Both the position numbers and the translations under genes were made by a program. A DNA stretch of 9,887 nt from Kiloniellales bacterium (lineage in GTDB: Bacteria; Pseudomonadota; Alphaproteobacteria; Kiloniellales; JAKSBE01): NCBI GenBank assembly GCA_030067055.1, contig JASJAL010000141.1:1-9887 (forward strand), in the 5' to 3' direction. Below the pieces are notes generated by a model, which saw only the letters and a list, made by a program, of their open reading frames with translations, was not told the origin of the DNA and did not search any database. Of this stretch, positions 1 through 6,171 are shown in pieces; within the stretch, counting starts at the first letter, position 1, and each line of letters begins with the position of its first letter.

Positions 1-155
1 TCTTCCGCCGCTACGGCGAGCTGCGGCCGCTGCGCCCCGGCTTCTTCGAGGCCCGCCGCGACCTCTACAACCTCTATCCCTTGCTGGTCCACACCGCCCT
101 CTTCGGCGGCCACTACGCCCGCTCGGTCGGCCGCATCGCCGACCGCTTCGTGTAG
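1..155 (+). CDS. Fructosamine kinase family protein, C-terminal fragment
   Basis: Only the last 50 codons are present; whole codons begin at position 3 and a TAG closes the frame at 153-155. The readable end contains RRDLYNLYPLLVHTALFGG followed by HYARSV. This matches the usual C-terminus of the fructosamine-3-kinase / ketosamine-3-kinase family, in which a Tyr-rich helix is followed by a 'H-x-x-LFGG-x-Y' motif. Family members are cytosolic aminoglycoside-phosphotransferase-like kinases that phosphorylate the sugar of glycated protein lysines or free ketosamines, which destabilises the adduct (family knowledge). The ATP-binding and catalytic loops lie outside the window, so activity cannot be judged. 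The stop codon is only 7 nt before the FNR-like box of hemN, so the two genes are probably separate transcription units in the same direction. Confidence 0.75.
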   Translation, partial: FRRYGELRPLRPGFFEARRDLYNLYPLLVHTALFGGHYARSVGRIADRFV

Positions 156-162
156 TCGTGGC

Positions 163-176
163 TTGATCGAAGTCAA
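163..176 (+). promoter_or_regulatory. FNR/FnrL-type binding box upstream of hemN
   Basis: The 14-mer TTGATCGAAGTCAA matches the FNR/Anr/FnrL consensus TTGAT-N4-ATCAA in 9 of 10 defined positions; only the first base of the right half differs (G for A). It lies in the 57-nt gap between the fructosamine-kinase stop and the hemN start, centred at 169.5. FNR-family control of hemN is established in several proteobacteria, including photosynthetic alphaproteobacteria. A class II activator site is centred at about -41.5, which would put the transcription start near 211, two bases before the hemN ATG. No good -10 hexamer is visible; only a weak GCTAGC lies at 198-203. Confidence 0.72.
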
Positions 177-212
177 TGCCGGCCGCCGGCCGGCGGCGCT
201 AGCGTCGCGGCC

Positions 213-1562
213 ATGGATCCAGAGCTTCTTCGCCGCTACGGCGGCCCGGTGCCGCGCTATACCAGCTATCCCACGGCACCGCATTTCCACCCGGGGATCA
301 CCGCCGAGACCTATCTCGGCTGGCTCGGCGCCCTGCCGTCCGAGGCGCGGCTCTCGCTCTATCTGCACGTGCCCTTCTGCGCGCAGATGTGCTGGTACTG
401 CGGCTGCCACACCAAGGTGGCGCGGCGCTACGAGCCGGTCGCGGACTACGCCGAGAGTCTCTTGCAGGAGGCCGAGCTGATCGCCGCCGCCCTGCCGTCC
501 GGGCCGCGCGCGGTGCAGCTGCACTGGGGCGGCGGCACCCCGACGATGCTGTCCGGCGACGACTTCCGGCGCCTGACCGACCGCCTGCGGGCGGCCTTCC
601 GCTTCGACGACGCCATCGAGATCGCGGTCGAGGTCGATCCCCGGACTCTGGACGCCGAGAAGGCCCGGGCCCTGGCCGCAGCCGGCGTGACCCGCGCCAG
701 CCTTGGCGTGCAGGACTTCAACGCCGCGGTGCAGCGGGCGATCAACCGGGTCCAGCCCTACGAGGTCGTGGCACGGTCGGTCGACCAACTGCGCGGTGCC
801 GGCATCGACAACATCAACTTCGACCTGATGTACGGCCTGCCCCGGCAGTGGGTCGCCGACCTGCTGCGCAGCATCGACCTGGCGGCCAGCCTGGCACCGG
901 ACCGCATCGCGCTCTTCGGCTATGCCCACGTGCCCTGGATGAAAAGCCACCAGCGCCTGATCGAGGAATCGGAGCTGCCGAAGGAGACCGCGCGCTGGGC
1001 CCAGGCCGAAGCCGCGGCGGCCCGGCTCGAGGCGATCGGTTACCTCCGGATCGGCCTCGATCACTTCGCCCGACCCGAGGATCCTTTGGCTCGCGCCGTC
1101 GGCGAGGACCGGCTGCGGCGCAACTTCCAGGGCTATACCGACGATCCGGCCGAGGCCCTGATCGGCCTGGGCGCCTCGGCGATCGGCAGCCTGCCGCAGG
1201 GCTACGTCCAGAACGCCGTGCCGATCAAGGACTACCGCGCCGCGGTCGCGGCCGGACAGCCCGCCGTCGTGCGCGGCTGCCGTCTCAGCGAGGACGACCG
1301 GCTGCGCCGGGCGGTGATCGAGACCCTGATGTGCCGCCTGAAGGTCGACCTCGCCGGCCTCTGCGCCGGCTTCGATGCCGACCCTGCCGACTTCACCGAA
1401 GAAGTCGCGGCCCTCGACTCCATGGCGGCGGACGGCCTGGTCGAGATCGACGGCGATGAGATCCGGGTCACCGAGGCCGGGCGCCCCCTGGTCCGCTCGG
1501 CGGCGGCGGTCTTCGACCGCTACCTCAAGGCCGGCACGGCGCGGCACTCGCGGGCGGTCTGA
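213..1562 (+). CDS. hemN: Oxygen-independent coproporphyrinogen III oxidase HemN
   Basis: A radical SAM enzyme that decarboxylates two propionate side chains of coproporphyrinogen III to give protoporphyrinogen IX without O2, in cytosolic haem biosynthesis. The 449 residues are close to the 457 of E. coli HemN. Visible family motifs are PRYTSYPTAPHF (14-25), the cluster motif C56-x3-C60-x2-C63 with the following C65, GGGTPT (106-111), EVDPRT, NFDLMYGLP, FGYAHVPW, NFQGYTDD and GASAIG. The C-terminal block ends VFDRYL. Retention of C65 and of the PRYTSYPTA N-terminus favours true HemN over the related HemW. The ATG at 213 is chosen because the family N-terminus starts there. It has no clear Shine-Dalgarno sequence, which fits a very short leader if the FNR-like box at 163-176 acts from -41.5. 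The gene converges on thpR. Confidence 0.95.
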   Translation: MDPELLRRYGGPVPRYTSYPTAPHFHPGITAETYLGWLGALPSEARLSLYLHVPFCAQMCWYCGCHTKVARRYEPVADYAESLLQEAELIAAALPSGPRAVQLHWGGGTPTMLSGDDFRRLTDRLRAAFRFDDAIEIAVEVDPRTLDAEKARALAAAGVTRASLGVQDFNAAVQRAINRVQPYEVVARSVDQLRGAGIDNINFDLMYGLPRQWVADLLRSIDLAASLAPDRIALFGYAHVPWMKSHQRLIEESELPKETARWAQAEAAAARLEAIGYLRIGLDHFARPEDPLARAVGEDRLRRNFQGYTDDPAEALIGLGASAIGSLPQGYVQNAVPIKDYRAAVAAGQPAVVRGCRLSEDDRLRRAVIETLMCRLKVDLAGLCAGFDADPADFTEEVAALDSMAADGLVEIDGDEIRVTEAGRPLVRSAAAVFDRYLKAGTARHSRAV

Positions 1563-1597
1563 CCATCCGATAGACAAAGAGCACTGGTTTCTTTGGG

Positions 1598-1675
1598 CTG
1601 TCCTGCCCGGACTTGATCCGGGCATCCATCGAGCAGCGTCACCATGGATGGCCGGGTCAAGCCCGATCATGACAG
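1598..1675. repeat. Intergenic imperfect inverted repeat (alphaproteobacterial small palindromic element)
   Basis: Two arms of about 34 nt (1598-1631 and 1642-1675) are reverse complements apart from about eight mismatches and flank a 10-nt loop. Shared blocks are CTGTC, CTTGA, CCGG and CATCCAT. Read as protein, the unit gives the motif PGLDPGIHR and then WMAGSSPIM. This is the kind of peptide often mis-annotated as a small hypothetical protein in alphaproteobacteria, where such palindromes occur in many copies. It fills most of the 159-nt gap between the convergent hemN and thpR genes. There it could fold in transcripts from either side and act as a weak terminator or 3' stabiliser; that role is inferred. 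No T-run follows the arms. Confidence 0.72.
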
Positions 1676-1721
1676 CTGGAGAGAGGGGCTCGGGAGTGCG
1701 TCGCCGCTTTTCGCTGGCCCG

Positions 1722-2288
1722 CTAGTCCTGCCCGACCTGCATCGCGGCCATGTCCGGGGTCAGCTCGTAAACCGCTTCCTCGCTGTAGATCGAGCCGCTG
1801 GAGGACAGGAAGCTGGAGTAGAGGCTGAAGCTGTCGACTTCGAAGGGCGGCAGGCGTAGCAGGCCGTGCTGGCTGAGGAAGGCGCCCAGCTTGTCGCCGG
1901 GATTGGATTTGAAGCGTGCCAGGGTGATGTGGGGCTTGAACTTGCGCCGCTCGGGCGCCTGGCCGCTGCGCACGACCGCGGACTCGACCTTGCTCTGCAG
2001 GTGCAGCAGGCCGGGGTGCGACTCGACCCCGGCCCAGAGCTGGCGGATCCGGCGGTTGTCGCCGAAGCGATCGACGCCGGCGATGCTCAGGGGGAAGCCC
2101 GGCGCCCGGATCTCCGCCAGGGCGGCGTCGATGTCCTCGGCGTCCCGGCGGTCGACCTCGCCCAGGAAGCGCAGGGTCAGGTGCAGGTTATCCGCCGGCA
2201 CCCAGCGGGCGCCCGGCAACCCGTTGCTGAGGTCGGCCAGGGCGTCCTGGATCTCTTCGGGCAGGGCGATGGCGACGAACAGACGCAT
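1722..2288 (-). CDS. thpR: RNA 2',3'-cyclic phosphodiesterase ThpR (LigT / 2H phosphoesterase family)
   Basis: A cytosolic 2H-phosphoesterase that hydrolyses 2',3'-cyclic phosphate RNA ends to 2'-phosphates; it was first named 2'-5' RNA ligase because it can reverse a related joining reaction in vitro. The 188-residue protein begins RLFVAIALP and carries both catalytic HxTx motifs, H36-LT (HLTLRFLG) and H120-IT (PHITLARF), at the expected spacing. The length is typical. A Shine-Dalgarno GGGGAG lies 4 nt before the ATG. It is the last gene of the minus-strand run, 35 nt after the aldo/keto reductase stop, and probably shares its transcript. The link to its neighbours is not obviously functional. 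Confidence 0.92.
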   Translation of the reverse strand: MRLFVAIALPEEIQDALADLSNGLPGARWVPADNLHLTLRFLGEVDRRDAEDIDAALAEIRAPGFPLSIAGVDRFGDNRRIRQLWAGVESHPGLLHLQSKVESAVVRSGQAPERRKFKPHITLARFKSNPGDKLGAFLSQHGLLRLPPFEVDSFSLYSSFLSSSGSIYSEEAVYELTPDMAAMQVGQD

Positions 2289-2323
2289 GCGGCTCCCCGC
2301 TATTCATTCGGCGCGACTCGGGG

Positions 2324-3367
2324 TCACGGACAGGGATAGGTGTGATCCTTGTGGATTTCCTCGATTGCGTCCAGCACCTCCGCATCGAGCGTGAGATCCG
2401 CCGAGGCGATATTGGTCTCGAGCTGCGCCATCTTGGTCGCGCCGATGATCGTCGCGGTGGTGAAGGCCCGGGAGGTGACGTAAGCCAGGGCCATCTGCGC
2501 CGGGTCCAGGCCGTGCTTGGCCGCCAGGTCGCGGTAGGCCGCGATCGCCGCCTCGGCCCGCGGGCCCTGGTAGCGCCGGTTCTGCGGGTTCAGGGTCAGG
2601 CGCGCACCCTCGGGCTTGGCGCCGCCCAGGTACTTGCCGGTCAGGGTGCCGGCGCCCAGGGGTGCATAGGCCAGCAGCCCGCAGGTCTCGCGGACCGCCA
2701 CCTCGGCCAGGCCAACCTCGAAGCTGCGATTGAGGAAGCTGTAGGGGTTCTGGATCGAGACGATCCGGGGTCCGCGGCCATCCTCGGCCAGCCGCAGGAG
2801 GCGCTGCACGCCCCAGGCGGTTTCGTTGGAGACGCCGACCATGCGGACCCGGCCCGATTGCACCATCGCGTCCAGGGCAGCGAGGGTCTCCTCCAGCGGC
2901 GTGCCGTCCTCCTCGGCCGTGGCGGGCGCGTAGCCCAGCCTGCCAAAGCGGTTCGCCGGCCGCTCGGGCCAGTGCAGCTGGTAGAGGTCGATGTAGTCGG
3001 TCTGCAACCGCTTGAGCGAAGCTTCCAGCGCGGCCTCGATGTTGGCCCGGTCGAGCCGCGGCTTGCCGTCGCGGATGTAGGTCAGCCGCGCGTCGGGCCC
3101 GGCGATCTTGGTCGCGACCACCACCTTGTCGCGGTTGCCGCGGGCCTTCATCCAGCTGCCGATGATCTCCTCGGTCCGGCCGTAGGTCTCGGGCCCGGGC
3201 GGCACCGGGTACATCTCGGCGGCGTCCAGGAAATTGATGCCCCGTTCGAAGGCGTAGTCCATCTGCTCGTGGCCCTCGGCCTCGCTGTTTTGCGTGCCCC
3301 AGGTCATGGTCCCGAGGCAGAGCGCGCTGACCTTGACGTCGCTTCGGCCGAGCTGGCGGTACTCCAT
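2324..3367 (-). CDS. tas: Aldo/keto reductase, Tas type
   Basis: A cytosolic NADP(H)-dependent oxidoreductase with a TIM-barrel fold. The 347 residues match E. coli Tas (346) nearly end to end by recognition of GTMTWGTQNSEAEGH, AEMYPVPPGPET, SLKRLQTDYIDLYQLHWP, GVSNETAWGV, IQNPYSFLNRSFEVGLAEV, GTLTGKYLGGAKP and HGLDPAQMALA, with a C-terminal YPCP where Tas has YPAP. The catalytic tetrad is present: D48, Y53, K87 and H132. Tas was named for suppressing tyrosine auxotrophy in E. coli, but the physiological substrate of most members is unknown. A Shine-Dalgarno AGGGGGA precedes the ATG by about 5 nt. It lies between the FIST gene (66-nt gap) and thpR (35-nt gap). Other AKR family assignments are unlikely given the Tas-specific blocks. 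Confidence 0.92.
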   Translation of the reverse strand: MEYRQLGRSDVKVSALCLGTMTWGTQNSEAEGHEQMDYAFERGINFLDAAEMYPVPPGPETYGRTEEIIGSWMKARGNRDKVVVATKIAGPDARLTYIRDGKPRLDRANIEAALEASLKRLQTDYIDLYQLHWPERPANRFGRLGYAPATAEEDGTPLEETLAALDAMVQSGRVRMVGVSNETAWGVQRLLRLAEDGRGPRIVSIQNPYSFLNRSFEVGLAEVAVRETCGLLAYAPLGAGTLTGKYLGGAKPEGARLTLNPQNRRYQGPRAEAAIAAYRDLAAKHGLDPAQMALAYVTSRAFTTATIIGATKMAQLETNIASADLTLDAEVLDAIEEIHKDHTYPCP

Positions 3368-3433
3368 GCTTCCCCCTTGCTGTCCTGCTGGATTGGTCTG
3401 CTGTGCGGTGGGTTTCGGCCCCAGAGTGGCGGT

Positions 3434-4573
3434 CTAGAGAAACAGCGCCAGGACTCCTGTGTAGCCGTAGAGCCGGTTGTTGGAGATCTCGCCGTTGGCG
3501 TAGAAGCCGGCGAGCGGCAGGTCGCCGAGCTCGTCGCGGATTAAGCGCATCTCGGCGGCGTCGGGCCCGAAGAGGTTCGCGCCGCGGGCGATGCAGGAGA
3601 AGTAGAGGGCGGCGCGCGGCGGTCCCTGGAGCCTCCGCTTGACCTGGTCCAGCATCCGCTTGAGGTCGGTCCGGGCGGCGGCCTCGTCGCGGCGGCAGAA
3701 CAAGATATCCTGGCCGGACTCGACGATCTCGCCGACCGCCAGCCAGCCCTGCTCGGCGTCGATGCCCATCAGGTTGCGGACCATGTAGTCCCCGGTGTCG
3801 CTGCCGGCCACCGGAAAGGCCACCATGGTGTTGGCGTCGGCCGGGCTGAGGTCGGACGCGGTCTCGACGCCGAGGTCGTCGAGCAGGACGTCCAGGGCGG
3901 GCTGCCCGTCGATAGCGATGACGATGTTGCGCTCGGCTGCGGTGATCCGGCGGCTCGGCCCGATCGGCTGGCAGCCCTGGGAGAGGCCGGTGGCGACGTC
4001 GAGTCCGGCACTGAACAGCACGCCGGAGAGCCCGCCCTCGGAGACCCCGTCGGCGAGCTGCACGATCCCGTTGCGGCTCGCCGAGAGGCCGCCGACCAGG
4101 AAGGCCGAGGTATCGCCGGACAGGTCGTCGATCAGGTGGGGCAGCAGCGGGTTGCGCGGGTCGCCGTGGACCACCCCGAAGAGCGGCGGGTTGCGGCTCA
4201 GCCAGCCGTCGCAGCTGCGATGGAAGTCCTCCAGGTTCTGGGTCACCGGCTGGAAAACCTGGAAGCTGGCCTCCGGGAAGCGGCCGACCAGCAGCGAGAC
4301 CGCCGGCTGGTCGTAGATCTCGACGCCGCTGCCGGCGACGCCGAATCCGGTCGTGCCGACCCAGTGCGTGATTCCGGTGGACCGGCGCAGTAGCTCGACC
4401 AGGCTTTCGGTATGGCCGGCCAGCGGATCGGTGGCGTAGAGGAATCCGAGGTTGGCGCCCGTCGGCACCTCGCCGAGGGCCTCGACGCAGGCCGTGGCTG
4501 TGCCGCTCCAATCGCTGCCGCTGGCATAGGCGGCCTTGAAGCCATCGGCGGCCGTGGCGCCGGCCTCAGCCAT
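3434..4573 (-). CDS. Stand-alone FIST N/C domain protein
   Basis: The 379 residues consist of a FIST_N region (about 35-225) followed by a FIST_C region (about 235-375). Diagnostic stretches are GANLGFLYATDPLAGH near the N-terminus, GLSASRNGIV mid-way, and the C-terminal ARGANLFGPDAAE then GFYANGEISNNRLYGYTG, typical of FIST_C. FIST domains are predicted small-ligand sensors, often fused to kinase, GGDEF or methyl-accepting output domains. Here no output domain, transmembrane segment or signal peptide is present, so it is probably a cytosolic sensor or binding protein of unknown ligand. Its ATG overlaps the end of the upstream esterase gene by 8 nt, suggesting translational coupling. Only a weak GGGG Shine-Dalgarno precedes it. 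The domain assignment is firm; the function is not known. Confidence 0.85.
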   Translation of the reverse strand: MAEAGATAADGFKAAYASGSDWSGTATACVEALGEVPTGANLGFLYATDPLAGHTESLVELLRRSTGITHWVGTTGFGVAGSGVEIYDQPAVSLLVGRFPEASFQVFQPVTQNLEDFHRSCDGWLSRNPPLFGVVHGDPRNPLLPHLIDDLSGDTSAFLVGGLSASRNGIVQLADGVSEGGLSGVLFSAGLDVATGLSQGCQPIGPSRRITAAERNIVIAIDGQPALDVLLDDLGVETASDLSPADANTMVAFPVAGSDTGDYMVRNLMGIDAEQGWLAVGEIVESGQDILFCRRDEAAARTDLKRMLDQVKRRLQGPPRAALYFSCIARGANLFGPDAAEMRLIRDELGDLPLAGFYANGEISNNRLYGYTGVLALFL

Positions 4574-5273
4574 CGGAGCCCCGCGCCTGTGCGGCGTCGA
4601 TCAGGGGCCGCAGGGTCGGCAGAATGGCCTCGACGATCACCGCAACCCCGGCGCCGTTGGGGTGCAGACCGTCCGGCTGGTTGAGGTCCGGCTGCATGGC
4701 GACGCCGTTGAGAAAGAAGGGATAGAAGGCCACGTCGTGTTCTTCAGCCAGCCTGGGAAACACCGCGTCGAACTCCGCAGCGTACTCGGCGCCAAGGTTG
4801 CGCGACGCCAGCATGCCGGTCAACAGGACCGGCAGACCCTCGGCCTTCAGCCGGCTCAGGATGGCGTCGAGGTTGCGGTAGGTTTCGGTCGGCTCCAGGC
4901 CGCGCAGCATGTCGTTGCCGCCCAGGGTCACCAGGACCAGATCCGGATTGTCCGACAGCGCCCAGTCAAGCCGGGAGCGGCCCGCCGCCGTGGTGTCGCC
5001 GGAGTTGCCGCCATTGATCACCGTGACGTTCCGGCCTTCGGCGCGCAGGGCCGCCTGCAGCTGGGCCGGGAAGGACTGGTCGGCCGGCAGGCCGTAGCCG
5101 TGGATCAGGCTGTCGCCAAAGGTCAGAAGCTTGATCGGTTGCGCCGATGTCGAGGGCGCCTGAATCAAAAGACCGCCGAGGAGCAGCAGCACGGCCAGCA
5201 CAAAGCCCTGGCCGCGGAACCCTGCTGGGCGCCGGCTGCGGGGAGTCTCGACGGAGGCGGCCGGAATCACCAT
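4566..5273 (-). CDS. tesA: Arylesterase / SGNH (GDSL) hydrolase, TesA type
   Basis: A secreted lysophospholipase/thioesterase/arylesterase-like hydrolase. The SGNH blocks are all visible (numbered from the chosen start): GDSL with nucleophile S55, the block II Gly in NGGNSGDT (about 87-94), GGND with N120, and DGLHPN with catalytic D201 and H204. A hydrophobic segment (about 24-37) followed by an A-x-A-like site, TSA|QP, indicates Sec export to the periplasm. The ATG at 5273 gives a 235-residue protein with a plausible signal peptide. In-frame ATGs at 5336 and 5360 would add 21 or 29 residues; the 5336 start has a GGCGG about 9 nt upstream, so the start is uncertain. It is divergent from ybbA-ybbP, as tesA is in E. 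coli, and overlaps the FIST gene downstream. Substrate cannot be read from sequence. Confidence 0.88.
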   Translation of the reverse strand: MVIPAASVETPRSRRPAGFRGQGFVLAVLLLLGGLLIQAPSTSAQPIKLLTFGDSLIHGYGLPADQSFPAQLQAALRAEGRNVTVINGGNSGDTTAAGRSRLDWALSDNPDLVLVTLGGNDMLRGLEPTETYRNLDAILSRLKAEGLPVLLTGMLASRNLGAEYAAEFDAVFPRLAEEHDVAFYPFFLNGVAMQPDLNQPDGLHPNGAGVAVIVEAILPTLRPLIDAAQARGSDG

Positions 5274-5302
5274 GACTTCTGCGCAGATAAGGCCAAAATC
5301 GC

Positions 5303-5317
5303 GCCGCTTCAAGCGGC
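5303..5317. promoter_or_regulatory. Short perfect palindrome between alternative esterase starts
   Basis: GCCGCTT-C-AAGCGGC is a perfect 7-bp inverted repeat about one central base. If the esterase starts at 5273 it lies in the leader and could be an operator or an mRNA element; if translation starts at 5336 or 5360 it is coding. No regulator family is assigned. Confidence 0.3.
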
Positions 5318-5398
5318 ACACCCTTGCGGCCGCCATTGATTCATGCCGCCTTGCCGCCATATGCCCTTCATCTTTTCGCGCTGGACTGCGTAGGAAGC

Positions 5399-5406
5399 AT
5401 TATAAC
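5399..5406. promoter_or_regulatory. Overlapping -10-like hexamers on both strands (possible bidirectional promoter)
   Basis: The AT-rich block in ATTATAAC is an island in a GC-rich region. On the plus strand it gives TATAAC (5401-5406, 5 of 6 to the sigma70 -10 consensus). On the minus strand it gives a perfect TATAAT (5404 to 5399). The predicted starts are near 5413 (+, toward ybbA) and 5392 (-, toward the esterase). No convincing -35 hexamer sits at the right spacing on either strand, so confidence is limited. Symmetrical -10 elements driving divergent transcription are known in bacteria. Confidence 0.35.
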
Positions 5407-5437
5407 GTAAGCTCCGATCGCGCAGGAGACAGCCGCC

Positions 5438-5466
5438 ATGACGGGAGAAAAGCTTTGCAGGACAAC

Positions 5467-5470
<4 letters not shown>
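5438..5470 (+). CDS. Possible 10-codon leader ORF before ybbA
   Basis: An ATG at 5438 opens a frame encoding MTGEKLCRTT, and its TGA (5468-5470) overlaps the ybbA ATG (5467-5469) as ATGA. The AGGAGA at 5424-5429, 8 nt before this ATG, is a better Shine-Dalgarno match than the AGGA before ybbA. The layout would allow translation-coupled entry into ybbA. The peptide has no recognised family and shows no run of regulatory codons. It may be chance; comparison across relatives would decide. Confidence 0.28.

Positions 5471-6167
<697 letters not shown>

Positions 6168-6171
<4 letters not shown>

Noticed and set aside
1375..1859. Small plus-strand frames running through the hemN end and the intergenic repeat.
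   Set aside because: The peptide comes from the palindromic repeat and from shadows of hemN and thpR. Such peptides are commonly mis-annotated as hypothetical proteins.
2304..4511. A 735-codon open frame on the minus strand spanning the aldo/keto reductase and FIST genes in another frame.
   Set aside because: It is low-complexity, rich in Arg, Pro and Gly, and lies over two genes with clear family motifs. GC-rich third positions keep stops away in this frame; there is no domain content.
5272..5466. N-terminal extension of ybbA back to an ATG at 5272.
   Set aside because: It would overlap the divergent esterase start and its control region, is not family-like, and the ATG at 5467 has a Shine-Dalgarno and begins at the family N-terminus.
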